From contig NZ_JABEZT010000003.1 of the NCBI RefSeq assembly GCF_013149805.1, positions 248,001 to 312,000 of the forward strand: a stretch of DNA of 64,000 nucleotides, given 5' to 3'. Source of the DNA: Isoptericola chiayiensis (GTDB lineage Bacteria; Actinomycetota; Actinomycetes; Actinomycetales; Cellulomonadaceae). The notes below the pieces were generated by a model. That model was not told the origin of the DNA and made no database searches. It saw only the letters and a list, made by a program, of their open reading frames with translations. Made by a program: the position numbers and the translations under genes. Positions 8,508 to 17,304 of the stretch are shown here, one piece after another (the first letter of the stretch is position 1; each line of letters starts with the position of its first letter).

Positions 8508-9272
8508 ATGCAGCACGTACTCAGCGGGCGCACGGCGCTCGTCACCGGCGGCGGCCACGGGATCGGCGCCGCCCTCGCCCTCGGACTCGCCGAGGCGGGC
8601 GCCGACGTCGCCGTGCACTACGCGCACTCCGGTGACGCCGCGGCCAACGTCGTCGACAAGATCACCGGCATGGGGCGGCGCAGCATCGCCGTCCAGGGCG
8701 ACCTGACCGACCCCGAAGCGGCGCGCACCGTCGTCGAGTCGGCCGCGGGCGAGCTCGGCGGCCTGGACGTCCTGGTCAACAACGCCGGACACCTGGTCGG
8801 CCGCGCCACCGTGGCGGAGATGACCGACGAGCACTGGGCCAAGGTCTGGAACGTCAACGTCTCCAGCACCTTCTACGTCACCCGTGCCGCGGTGGGTCAC
8901 CTGAAGGCGAGCAGCGCCGGACGCGTGGTCACGATGGCCTCGCTCGCGGCGGAGAACGGCGGCGGGCCGGGGTCCGTGGCCTATGCCGCGGCCAAGGCCG
9001 GCATCGTCGGGTTCACCCGGGGCCTCGCCAAGGAGCTCGCCGGTGACGGTGTCACCGTCAACGCGCTCGCTCCCGGGTTCATCGGGGACACCCCGTTCCA
9101 CGACGCGTTCACGCCGCCCGAGGCGCAGGCCAACATCGTGGCGGGCATCCCGCTGGGACGTGCCGGTACCGTGGACGACGTCGCCGCGGTGACCACGTTC
9201 CTCGCCTCCGACGCCGCCGGCTACGTGACCGGCCAGGTCCTCGACATCAACGGGGGGCTCAACTTCCGATGA
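8508..9272 (+). CDS. SDR-family oxidoreductase, probable 4-deoxy-hexoseulose uronate or related sugar reductase
   Basis: 254-residue classical short-chain dehydrogenase. Cofactor motif TGGGHGIGAA is near residue 15, the NNAG motif at ~92, and the catalytic Ser and YxxxK in VAYAAAKAGIVGF near residue 160. The C-terminus VLDINGGLNFR is typical. AAAGAGGA precedes the ATG. In lyase-based uronate pathways an SDR (KduD/DehR type) reduces the unsaturated monomer product DEH to KDG, which the KDG kinase here would phosphorylate. That assignment rests on the neighbours; the substrate specificity cannot be read from sequence. The stop overlaps the next start (ATGA). Confidence 0.85.
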   Translation: MQHVLSGRTALVTGGGHGIGAALALGLAEAGADVAVHYAHSGDAAANVVDKITGMGRRSIAVQGDLTDPEAARTVVESAAGELGGLDVLVNNAGHLVGRATVAEMTDEHWAKVWNVNVSSTFYVTRAAVGHLKASSAGRVVTMASLAAENGGGPGSVAYAAAKAGIVGFTRGLAKELAGDGVTVNALAPGFIGDTPFHDAFTPPEAQANIVAGIPLGRAGTVDDVAAVTTFLASDAAGYVTGQVLDINGGLNFR

Positions 9273-11017
9273 CGACGGTCCCCACGGCGCCGGGCGGCTG
9301 GTGGCACGACTACGTCTGCCCCACGCACCACGTCGAGCTGTCCGGCTCCGCCCCCGGGGGCCACGGGTGCCCCCGGGGGTGCGTGGTCGCCGGCGAGAAG
9401 TACGACGCCGCACTGCGCACGTTGGACCACCAGCGCTGTGCCCGCGAGGTGCGACGCCTGGCCCGGACCGGGGACGCCGCCGACCGGCGCCGCGCCGTCG
9501 CCGTGCTCGGCGAGATCGCGAAGGTCTACGGCGACGTCGTCGGACCGGGCTGGAACGACGCCGCCGAGTCCTGGATGCTCCGCGGCAGGATGTTCGCCCA
9601 GGCGCTCACGGAGGCGCAGTGGGCGGTGCAGGTCGCCGATGCCGTGCTGGTCCTCGGGCCCGAGGCGCACGTCGCGGGCGTGGACGACCTCCTCGAAGGC
9701 CTTCTCGCCACCTTCGAGCAGGCCTACGGCGTGCTGGTCGACGAGCGGCAGGACGAGCGCAACAACTACACGGCGTGGCTGTGCGCCGCCGGTGCACTGG
9801 TCTCGCGCGCCCTCGACGCTCCGCACGAGGTGGTCGCCACGTGGCACACCCGGGCGCTCGCCCACCTCGAGATCGCCGTCGGCGACGACGGCTGGGAGTG
9901 GGAGGGGTCCACCTACTACCACGTGTTCGTACTGCGCGCGTACCTGCTGACGTTCCGGGACGCCGTCCCTGCGGACCTTCCTCGGCCTGCGGTCGAACGC
10001 CTCGCCGCGATGGTACGGGTGCTCGCCGAGGTGGCGGCTCCGGACGGTACCCTCCCGGCGATCCACGACGGCCCCTACGACCGGGTGCCCATGCACCACG
10101 AGGTGCTCGAGATCGCCGCCATGGCCCGTGGTCTGCTGGCCCCGGCCGGGCTCGAGGCGGTGGCGACGGCGGCCAGGGCACGGCTGGGCCGGGCGGACGA
10201 CGGCCTCGACCGGCTGCTCGACGGCTGGTTCTGCGGGCCGCCGGTGCAGGTCCCCGCGCCCACACGGGGCAGCGTGTACTTCCCGCAGGTGGGCTACGCC
10301 GTCCTGCGGGACGACGCCGACACGTGGCAGGCCGTCGTGGACGCCGGACCGCACGGGGGATCCCACGGCCACCACGACAAGCTGGCCCTCTACCTGTACG
10401 GCACCGCGCCGTGGCAGCCCGCACCCGGGGTGCCGCCCTATGCGAGCGCGCTGCGGCGTGGTCACTACGCCCGCACCCTCGCGCACCCGACCCTCCGTGT
10501 CGACGGCCGGGACCAGGACGAGACGACCGGCCGTGTGGAGCGCTGGGCGCCCGAGGTCGGGCTGGTCGTGACGAGCGCCGAACCGCACCCCGGGGTCCGG
10601 GTGCGCCGGGCGACGCGCCTGACCGACGGTGTCCTCACGGACGTCGTCACGGTGGAGGCCGACGAGCCGCACGAGCTCGTCCTCGCGCTGCGGCCCGCCG
10701 TCGACCTGACCGTCCGGCACGTGCCGGACGGTGCCCGGACCACCTGGACGGCCGACGACGGCGCTAGCCTGCACGGCACGCACGTCGCCTCTCCCGGTGC
10801 CGCGCTCGCCGTCGTGCCCGGCCGGGGGCCGTCGGACGACCCGGCCGCGGTCCGGCCTGTCGCCGACTGGACCGCGACCGGTGACCGCGCGGTCTTCGCC
10901 TCCTTGTTCCAGCAGGGCCCGGATCCCGCGCCGGCCCGCATCGACCTCGCGCCCGACGGCGCCACCTTCCACCTGACCACTCCCGACGGGGAGAAGACCA
11001 TCGAGGGAGCACCATGA
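9269..11017 (+). CDS. Heparinase II/III-family protein (putative polysaccharide lyase 1)
   Basis: 582-residue protein with the two-domain layout of heparinase II/III-like proteins: an alpha/alpha-toroid N-terminal half and a beta-sandwich C-terminal half. The N-terminus carries a Cys/His cluster (YVCPTHHVEL, CPRGC) typical of cytoplasmic members. In the middle are NNYTAWLCAAG and WEGSTYYHVF, and the beta-sandwich has GPHGGSHGHHDKLALYLYG followed by ARTLAHPTLRVDG, which match the His-rich signature of this family. No signal peptide is seen, so it probably acts on imported oligosaccharides. Start and stop both overlap neighbours (ATGA), placing it firmly in the importer operon. Lyase activity is inferred from the family. 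Confidence 0.8.
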   Translation: MTTVPTAPGGWWHDYVCPTHHVELSGSAPGGHGCPRGCVVAGEKYDAALRTLDHQRCAREVRRLARTGDAADRRRAVAVLGEIAKVYGDVVGPGWNDAAESWMLRGRMFAQALTEAQWAVQVADAVLVLGPEAHVAGVDDLLEGLLATFEQAYGVLVDERQDERNNYTAWLCAAGALVSRALDAPHEVVATWHTRALAHLEIAVGDDGWEWEGSTYYHVFVLRAYLLTFRDAVPADLPRPAVERLAAMVRVLAEVAAPDGTLPAIHDGPYDRVPMHHEVLEIAAMARGLLAPAGLEAVATAARARLGRADDGLDRLLDGWFCGPPVQVPAPTRGSVYFPQVGYAVLRDDADTWQAVVDAGPHGGSHGHHDKLALYLYGTAPWQPAPGVPPYASALRRGHYARTLAHPTLRVDGRDQDETTGRVERWAPEVGLVVTSAEPHPGVRVRRATRLTDGVLTDVVTVEADEPHELVLALRPAVDLTVRHVPDGARTTWTADDGASLHGTHVASPGAALAVVPGRGPSDDPAAVRPVADWTATGDRAVFASLFQQGPDPAPARIDLAPDGATFHLTTPDGEKTIEGAP

Positions 11018-13005
11018 CCCGACCGCTGCTGATCGCCGACCGTGAGGAGACGCTGCGCGCCGAGCTGCACGACGTGCGCCGTCCGCAGCTGCGCCGCCTG
11101 GTGGACGAGTGCGAGCGCCTGACCTCCCTCGAGCTGCCCGACGAGCACCCCCTGGCGTCCATCACCTACCTGGGGGCCGGTGCCGCGAACCTGGCGCTGG
11201 CGTACCGGCTGACCGGCCAGGAGCACTACCTGACCGAGCTGCGGCGCTGGCTCGTGCCGTCCCTGTCGTTCCCGCACTGGGGCCGCGCCAACATGCCGGA
11301 CCACGACCTGGACGCCGGCTGGATCCTCCACGGCCTCGGCCAGGCCTACTCCTGGGCCGGAGACGCACTGCTGGACGACGAGCGCGAGGCCCTGCGCGAC
11401 AAGCTGATCCTGCAGGGCACCCGGTTGTACGAGTTCGCGGTGGAGTCCGAGGGCGGCTGGTGGTCGTCGTCGTACTGGCAGAACCACAACTGGATCTGCT
11501 ACGCGGGACTCGCCACCGCCGGGTACGCGCTGCGCGACGACCACGAGCCGGCCGCGCTCTGGACGGAGCGGGCCAAGGAGAACTTCGACACCGTCCTGGA
11601 CATGCTGCCCGAGGACGGGTCCAACAACGAAGGAGTCGTCTACTGGCGGTACGGCGTGCCGTGGATCGTCACCTACCTGGACCTGCTCAAGGCCGAGGAG
11701 GGCATCGACTGGTTCGCGCGCAGCGACTACCTGCGCGAGACGTTCTGGTACCGGCTGTACCAGGCGGCGCCCGACCTGGAGCGGATCATCGACCACGGTG
11801 ACTGCCACGACCGACGCAGCGGGCACCCGGTGGCGATGTACTACAAGCTCGCCGCCGAGTACCGGATCCCGCAGTGCCAGTGGCTCGCCGAGAAGGTGGC
11901 CGACGACTTCTTCTGGCGCGAGGCCTACGAGAGCGGCGTCCGGCCCGGGGTGCGCGCCGAGGCCTACCAGGAGCTGCTGTGGTTCGACCCGGAGGCGCCC
12001 AGCGCGGACCCGTACGACCTGCCGACGAGCCGGTGGTTCCGCGACCTGGGTCTCGTCGTCGGCCGCACGTCCTGGGACGCCGACGCCGTCATGGTCTCGT
12101 TCAAGGCGTCCCCGGGCGGCGGGCACAAGGCGTGGGAGACGGCGCACCGCATCAAGGCGGAGAAGGGCTGGACCACCCTGAACGCCGGGCACCACCACCC
12201 GGACTCGGGCACCTTCACGCTGCTGGGGCACGGCGCCTACCTGGCGCTCGACGAGGGGTACTCCTCGCGCAAGCGCACCGCGCACCACAACGCGGTGCTC
12301 GTCGACGGCAACGGGTTCGTCAACGAGGACCGGTACCACGTCTTCGAGAACCTGCCCTACGAGCACCAGGCGAGCATCCTGACCGCCACGCTGGCGGACG
12401 GCTGGGTGCACGCCGTGAGTGAGACCGCGGCGATGTACGACCCGTCTCTCGGCGTCGAGCGTGCCCGCCGCCACCTGGTGCTGACCCCGAGCGGTGCGCT
12501 CGTGGTCCTGGACGACCTGCGTGCCGCCACGTCGCGGACCTGGACGTTCCTGCTGCAGACCGAACACCCGGCCCGCGCCGAGGGCGACGGTCACTGGGTC
12601 GCCGAGGCCGGGACGGGACGTCTGCGCGTCACGGCGCTGGACGACGCGGACGACGTCGAGACGGTGCCGACGCCGGTGCACGCCAACCCGACGTCGTCGA
12701 CCCCGAGCCTGGCGATCGAGAAGACGCTGCACACCCTGCGCCGCTCGACGGCGCCGACCACCCGTGGCCGGTTCCTGACCGTGCTGGAGCCGCGAGCCTG
12801 GCACGACGAGGCACGCGCGGAGGTGTCCGTCGAGGACTCGGGTGACACGGTCACGGTCCACGTCGACCACGACGGCGTCCGCGAGACGGTGACGCTGGAT
12901 CTCGAGCTCGGCACGCCGGCGGGCGCCGGGACGAGCGGGCCCGGGTTCGCGGCCCGCATCGACGTCGCCGCGACGGCCGGTGCCGGGGCCGGCACGACGG
13001 AGTGA
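11014..13005 (+). CDS. Heparinase II/III-family protein (putative oligouronide lyase 2)
   Basis: 663-residue protein, about 20% or so larger than the upstream paralogue-like gene and clearly different in sequence. The alpha/alpha-toroid (~1-370) contains SSSYWQNHNWICYAG, whose Asn-His pair matches the neutralising/catalytic region of PL15/PL17/PL21-type lyases, and EDGSNNEGVVYWRYG. The beta-sandwich (~370-650) contains NAGHHHPDSGTFTLLG and KRTAHHNAVLVDG, the family's metal/substrate His region. No signal peptide is visible, so it is likely cytoplasmic and exolytic. Two dissimilar lyase-like enzymes in one operon suggest a substrate with at least two kinds of linkage or modification. Which glycan is used (alginate-, heparin-, or gellan-like) is not determinable here. 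Confidence 0.82.
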   Translation: MTRPLLIADREETLRAELHDVRRPQLRRLVDECERLTSLELPDEHPLASITYLGAGAANLALAYRLTGQEHYLTELRRWLVPSLSFPHWGRANMPDHDLDAGWILHGLGQAYSWAGDALLDDEREALRDKLILQGTRLYEFAVESEGGWWSSSYWQNHNWICYAGLATAGYALRDDHEPAALWTERAKENFDTVLDMLPEDGSNNEGVVYWRYGVPWIVTYLDLLKAEEGIDWFARSDYLRETFWYRLYQAAPDLERIIDHGDCHDRRSGHPVAMYYKLAAEYRIPQCQWLAEKVADDFFWREAYESGVRPGVRAEAYQELLWFDPEAPSADPYDLPTSRWFRDLGLVVGRTSWDADAVMVSFKASPGGGHKAWETAHRIKAEKGWTTLNAGHHHPDSGTFTLLGHGAYLALDEGYSSRKRTAHHNAVLVDGNGFVNEDRYHVFENLPYEHQASILTATLADGWVHAVSETAAMYDPSLGVERARRHLVLTPSGALVVLDDLRAATSRTWTFLLQTEHPARAEGDGHWVAEAGTGRLRVTALDDADDVETVPTPVHANPTSSTPSLAIEKTLHTLRRSTAPTTRGRFLTVLEPRAWHDEARAEVSVEDSGDTVTVHVDHDGVRETVTLDLELGTPAGAGTSGPGFAARIDVAATAGAGAGTTE

Positions 13006-13643
13006 GCGTGGCGGCCCGGCCGGAGCACCGCGAGCGCTGGGAGACCCGCACCCTGCGCGCCCTGATGGTGCCCGCCAACCTCGTGCTGGGTGGCCTGGTG
13101 GCGTCCCTGGTGGCACTGCCCGGGGTGACGCTGCTGCCCGCGCTGGTCGCTCTCGGCCGGGCCTTCTCGCAGTGGCACGACGACGGGGACGACGCGGTGG
13201 TGACCTCCCTGCTGCGCGAGCTGCGGGCGACGTGGCGCCGGACGTGGCGGGCGGGGATCCTCGCGGGGATCGTCGTGTGGCTGCTCGTCGTCGACGTCCT
13301 GTTCCTGCTGGCCCAGCTCGGCACGGCGTCGGCCGGTTTCGCCGTCGTCCTCGGCGGGGCCACGGTGCCGGTGGCGGCCGTCGTCGGGCTCGTCCTGCTG
13401 CTGGTCCCGGTGGCCGCTGCGCGGCAACGTGACGGGACGGTCCGTGACTGGCTGCGTGCCGCCGCGACGTTCGCCGCCGGGCGCCCGGTGGGCACGCTCG
13501 CGCTGCTGCTGCTCGGCGCGGCGGTGCTGGCCACCTGCGTGGTGCTGCCCACCCTGGCGCCGTTCGTGGCACTCTCCGTGCCGCTGTATCTCGCGGTCCG
13601 GGCCTGGCCGCCGTCGGCCGGCCCTGCGGACGCGGGCTCGTGA
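13002..13643 (+). CDS. DUF624 (YesL-like) membrane protein
   Basis: 213-residue membrane protein with about five hydrophobic segments; the first has LPGVTLLPALVALGRAFSQW, matching the DUF624/YesL pattern of a TMS followed by an amphipathic region. The GTG start overlaps the stop of the lyase gene (GTGA). YesL-type proteins are frequently found in plant- or uronate-polysaccharide loci, but their molecular role is not established. Position in the operon suggests a part in sugar uptake or transporter assembly. Confidence 0.75.
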   Translation: MSVAARPEHRERWETRTLRALMVPANLVLGGLVASLVALPGVTLLPALVALGRAFSQWHDDGDDAVVTSLLRELRATWRRTWRAGILAGIVVWLLVVDVLFLLAQLGTASAGFAVVLGGATVPVAAVVGLVLLLVPVAAARQRDGTVRDWLRAAATFAAGRPVGTLALLLLGAAVLATCVVLPTLAPFVALSVPLYLAVRAWPPSAGPADAGS

Positions 13644-14836
13644 CGGGCGGGGAGCCACGGTCCTCGAGAACCGCGCTGTGGGTGCTGTACGGCGACACGC
13701 TGACGATGGCGGTCGGCTTCTACATGCTGGTGCCGCTGCTCGCCTACCACTACCTGCAGAACATCGGCCTGACGGTCGCGGTGGTCGGGGTGCTGACGGC
13801 GGTGCGGTCCGCGGCGCAGAACGGCGTGATGCCGATCTCCGGTTGGGTCGCCGACCGCATCGGCTACCGGCGGGCGATCGCCGGGGGCGTGCTGATCCGC
13901 GCGTCCGGCTTCGCCGTGCTGGGTGCGGTCTCGAGCCTTCCGCTGCTCGTGCTCGGGTCGGTGCTCGCCGGGCTCGGCGGGGCACTGTTCCACCCGGCGT
14001 CGTACGCTGCGTACTCGGCGCTCGCCGTCGGGCGCGACTCGGTGCGCGTCTACTCGACGCGGGAGCTGTTCTCCAACGTGGGGTTCGTCCTCGGCCCGAT
14101 GATCGGTGGCCTGCTCGCCGGGCTGGACTTCCAGTGGGTGGCGTTCGGCTCGGCCGGGCTGTTCCTCGTGGCGTTCTTCCTCACCGTGATCGGTCTGCCC
14201 CGGGTGCTGCTGGCCACGGACACCAAGCGGGCACGGTTCGGCGAGGCGCTGCGGGACCGGTCGTTCCGGCGCTACCTCGTGGTCGTCGCGGCCCTGTGGA
14301 TGCTGGTGACCCAGCTCTACCTGGTGGTGCCGGTGCGGGCGGCGGACGTGCTGCCGGGAGCGATCGGCGTCGGTGTCGTCTACACCGCGGCCGCGGTGTT
14401 CATGGTGGTCACGATGCTGCCGCTGACCGGCTTCATGTCGCGCCACCTCCCGGCCCCGCGGATCCTCGCCCTCGGGTCGGTGTCCCTCGGGACCGGGGTG
14501 GCGGTGATGGGGTTGTGGGACTCCGTCGCCGGGCTCGTCGCCGGCGTCCTGACCTTCACGCTGGGTCAGATGCTCTCGCAGCCGGTGATGAACGCCGTGG
14601 TCTCCGAGCTGGCCGACGGGCGGGCCGTGGCGTCCTACTTCGGGGCGATGGGGCTCGCGCAGGCGGTCGGCGGGATCACCGGCAACCTGGCCGGTGGTGC
14701 GCTGTACACGCTGGCCGGGACGGACTCGCCGTGGGCGAACGTCACGTGGTTCGTGTTCCTCGCCGCGGGACTCGTGATCGCCGCGGTCTTCTGGTTCCGG
14801 GGACCGCGGCCCGGGAGCTCACCGCCCGAGCCGTGA
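13640..14836 (+). CDS. MFS transporter
   Basis: 398-residue major facilitator with about 12 membrane spans. The cytoplasmic loop 2-3 motif reads GWVADRIGYRRA near residue 70, matching the MFS G-x-x-x-D-R/K-x-x-R-R signature. The GTG start overlaps the previous stop. It ends 12 bp before a deaminase gene. It may export an end product or import a related small sugar; its fusion into the lyase operon by overlap supports the first cluster rather than the deaminase, but either is possible. Confidence 0.85.
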   Translation: MTGGEPRSSRTALWVLYGDTLTMAVGFYMLVPLLAYHYLQNIGLTVAVVGVLTAVRSAAQNGVMPISGWVADRIGYRRAIAGGVLIRASGFAVLGAVSSLPLLVLGSVLAGLGGALFHPASYAAYSALAVGRDSVRVYSTRELFSNVGFVLGPMIGGLLAGLDFQWVAFGSAGLFLVAFFLTVIGLPRVLLATDTKRARFGEALRDRSFRRYLVVVAALWMLVTQLYLVVPVRAADVLPGAIGVGVVYTAAAVFMVVTMLPLTGFMSRHLPAPRILALGSVSLGTGVAVMGLWDSVAGLVAGVLTFTLGQMLSQPVMNAVVSELADGRAVASYFGAMGLAQAVGGITGNLAGGALYTLAGTDSPWANVTWFVFLAAGLVIAAVFWFRGPRPGSSPPEP

Positions 14837-14848
14837 CAGGCTGACCCC

Positions 14849-15850
14849 GTGAACCCGACCGACACCCCGCTGCCGTTCGCCGAGCTGCACCTGCACGTCG
14901 AGGGCACCCTCGAACCTGAGCTGGTGATGGCGCTCGCGGAGCGCAACGCCGTGACCCTGCCGTACGACGACGTGGACGCCCTGCGCCGCGCGTACTCGTT
15001 CACGGACCTGCAGTCGTTCCTGGACCTGTACTACGCGAACATGGCGGTGCTGCGCACTCCCGAGGACTTCGCCGACATGACCCGCGCCTACCTGACGCGG
15101 GCCGCGGCCGGCGGGGTGCGGCACGCGGAGCTCATGGTGGACCCGCAGGCGCACCTGGTGCGTGGCGTGCCCCTCGAGGTGGTGCTGGAGGGCGTCACGC
15201 CGGTGCTGGCGACCAGCGAGGCCGAGCACGGCGTCTCGACCCTGCTGTTCGCGGCGTTCCTGCGGGACCGCCCCGAGGACGAGGCGCTCGAGGTGCTGGA
15301 CCGGCTGGTCGCGGCGGGTGCCCCGATCGCGGGGATCGGGCTGGACTCCGCCGAGGTGGGCCATCCGCCGTCGGACTTCACGCGCCTGTACGCCCGTGCC
15401 CGGGCCGAGGGTCTGCGGCTGATCGCCCACGCGGGGGAGGAGGGACCGGCGTCGTACGTCACGGACGCCCTGGACCTGCTGGGCGTGCAGCGCGTCGACC
15501 ACGGCATCCGCTCCCTGGACGACGACGCCGTGGTCGAGCGGCTGGTCGCCGAGCAGGTGCCGCTGACCGTCTGCCCGCTGTCGAACGTCGCGCTGCGCGC
15601 CGTCGACCGGATCGAGGACCACCCGGTGCTCGCCATGCTGGACCGCGGGCTCAACGTCACCGTGAACTCCGACGACCCGGCGTACTTCGGCGGCTATCTT
15701 GACGACAACCTGGCGGCCCTGGAGCGTTCGCTCGGGATGACCGCGGACCAGCGGGCCCGGCTCGCGGCGAACTCGATCCGGTCGTCGTTCCTGCCGGCCG
15801 CCCGCCGCGACGCCCTGCTCGCCGAGATCGACCACCCCTCCGCGAGGTAG
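14849..15850 (+). CDS. Adenosine/adenine deaminase-family amidohydrolase
   Basis: 333-residue zinc amidohydrolase. Metal ligands are visible in AELHLHVEGTLEPEL (residues ~11-25), HAGEEG (~195), and VNSDDPAYFGGY (~270). The TVCPLSNVAL segment is typical of the adenosine deaminase fold. The SDDPAYFGGY variant is common in bacterial adenine deaminases of this fold, so adenine rather than adenosine may be the substrate. It follows the MFS gene by 12 bp and may be co-transcribed; a nucleobase link to the glycan locus is not obvious. The last three codons including the TAG stop lie within the first unit of a 20-bp tandem array. Confidence 0.82.
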   Translation: MNPTDTPLPFAELHLHVEGTLEPELVMALAERNAVTLPYDDVDALRRAYSFTDLQSFLDLYYANMAVLRTPEDFADMTRAYLTRAAAGGVRHAELMVDPQAHLVRGVPLEVVLEGVTPVLATSEAEHGVSTLLFAAFLRDRPEDEALEVLDRLVAAGAPIAGIGLDSAEVGHPPSDFTRLYARARAEGLRLIAHAGEEGPASYVTDALDLLGVQRVDHGIRSLDDDAVVERLVAEQVPLTVCPLSNVALRAVDRIEDHPVLAMLDRGLNVTVNSDDPAYFGGYLDDNLAALERSLGMTADQRARLAANSIRSSFLPAARRDALLAEIDHPSAR

Positions 15851-15940
15851 GCGACTTTTTCGCGAGGTAGGCCAACATCCCGCGAGGTAGGCAAACTACT
15901 CGCGAGGTAGGCAAACTTCCGCCGAGGTAGGCAAGCATCC
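15841..15940. repeat. Five-unit, 20-bp-phased tandem array
   Basis: Five consecutive 20-bp units, each starting at 15841, 15861, 15881, 15901 and 15921. Each unit has a conserved 12-bp core CGCGAGGTAGGC (last copy GCCGAGGTAGGC) followed by 8 more variable bases, often starting AA. The first unit contains the stop codon of the deaminase gene and the last ends 2 bp before the stop of the convergent MATE gene, so the array fills the whole convergent gap. Two more units with the same period are at 26584-26620. I do not recognise the element. Confidence 0.9.
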
Positions 15941-15942
15941 GG

Positions 15943-17304
15943 TCACGTCAGGTCGTTGAGCCACCGCCGCGACCGGATGCGCCACGCGGCCACACCGATC
16001 CGCACGGCCTCCTCCACCAGCACGAGCGCGAACACCACCACCGGTCCGGCACCGACGACGTCGCGCAGCAGCAGCGCCCCGGGCAGCAGCAGCACCCACT
16101 GGGCCCCCACGTCGAGCAGCAGGCAGAACCGCACCTCCCCACCGGCCCGCAGCACGCCCAGCACCATGACCATGCTGACGCTCTTGAGCACGAACGAGAC
16201 GACGAGCACGGCGAACAGGGTCTCGGTGAGCGCTCGGGTCTCGGGCGTGATCGCCCCGAACGTCCCCAGCACCGCGTCCTGCGCGGCCCAGGTGACCACG
16301 CAGGTGGCCACCCCGACCAGGAGCCCGAGCCGGACCAGCGCCCACGCCTGCCGGTAGGCGTCCTCGACACGCCCGGACCCGATCGTGGAGCCGACCACCA
16401 CGGCGGCCGCGTTCGCGAGCCCGATGGTGAAGGCCAGCGCCAGCGACTCCACGGGGGACAGGATCGCCAGGGCGGCGGCGGCCGAGACGCCCGTGCTGCC
16501 GATCACGGCGTAGAACGCGAAGGATCCCAGGGCCCAGATCGTGCTGTTGCACGCCGCCGGGACGGACAGGCGCAGCAGCGCCACGGTCTGCGCGCGCGTG
16601 ACGAGACCCAGCTCGGCGCGCGGGAACCGGGCGAGCACGTGCCGGGTGGCGAGCAGGTGCACGGCGAGCAGCCCGGTCTCGACGACGGCGCTGACCAGCG
16701 TGCCGTACGCCGCACCGACGACTCCCAGCCGGGGCGCACCGAGCAGCCCGAAGATCAGCACCGCGTTGAGCGCCACGTTCAGCACCACCCCGACGACGGC
16801 GTAGACCGTGCTGACCGTCGGCTGCAGCATCACCCGCAGCCCGGCGGCCACCGCCGAGGTGTAGCAGAACAGCAGGAACGTGGGGCTGACGATCCGCAGG
16901 AACGCGGCGCCCCGTTCGACGACGGCGGCCGAGTCCGTGCCGAGGCCGACCACGGCCTCCGGGACGACGGCGAAGGTGACGAACGCCGCCAGCGCACAGG
17001 CCGTGGAGGTCGCCCAGGTCAGCCACACCGTCTGGCGCAGCCGCACGGCCCGGTCGGGGCGCTCGCTACCCCACAGCTGGGCGCCGATCTGGGCGCCGCC
17101 GATCGTGAACCCGATGAGGAAGATCGAGACGACGAACGTCGCCTTGGACGCGATGCCGATCGCGGCGACGTCGATCTCGGTCTGCGTGCCGAGCATCATG
17201 GCGTCGACGATGCTCTTGGAGGAGAACACCACCGTCTGCAGCGTCACCGGGACGGCGATCCGCAGCAGGGACCGGCCGGCCGGGCCGCGCAGCGCCGTGA
17301 TCAC
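15943..17304 (-). CDS. MATE-family transporter
   Basis: 453-residue polytopic protein with about 12 membrane segments arranged as two similar halves, typical for MATE exporters. Signature regions include PVTLQTVVFSSKSIVDAMMLG in the first span and PAACNSTIWALGSFAF starting the second half. The GTG start at 17304 overlaps the stop of the acyltransferase gene (GTGA). Being co-translated with a glycosyltransferase and an acyltransferase, it may move a glycan or glycoconjugate rather than a drug; MATE and lipid-glycan flippases share the MOP superfamily. Cation coupling cannot be inferred. Confidence 0.85.
   Translation of the reverse strand: MITALRGPAGRSLLRIAVPVTLQTVVFSSKSIVDAMMLGTQTEIDVAAIGIASKATFVVSIFLIGFTIGGAQIGAQLWGSERPDRAVRLRQTVWLTWATSTACALAAFVTFAVVPEAVVGLGTDSAAVVERGAAFLRIVSPTFLLFCYTSAVAAGLRVMLQPTVSTVYAVVGVVLNVALNAVLIFGLLGAPRLGVVGAAYGTLVSAVVETGLLAVHLLATRHVLARFPRAELGLVTRAQTVALLRLSVPAACNSTIWALGSFAFYAVIGSTGVSAAAALAILSPVESLALAFTIGLANAAAVVVGSTIGSGRVEDAYRQAWALVRLGLLVGVATCVVTWAAQDAVLGTFGAITPETRALTETLFAVLVVSFVLKSVSMVMVLGVLRAGGEVRFCLLLDVGAQWVLLLPGALLLRDVVGAGPVVVFALVLVEEAVRIGVAAWRIRSRRWLNDLT

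Noticed and set aside
15841-15940. Possible CRISPR array (regular repeat with variable parts)
   Set aside because: Core is only 12 bp and the variable part 8 bp, far below CRISPR sizes; no cas genes are in the window.
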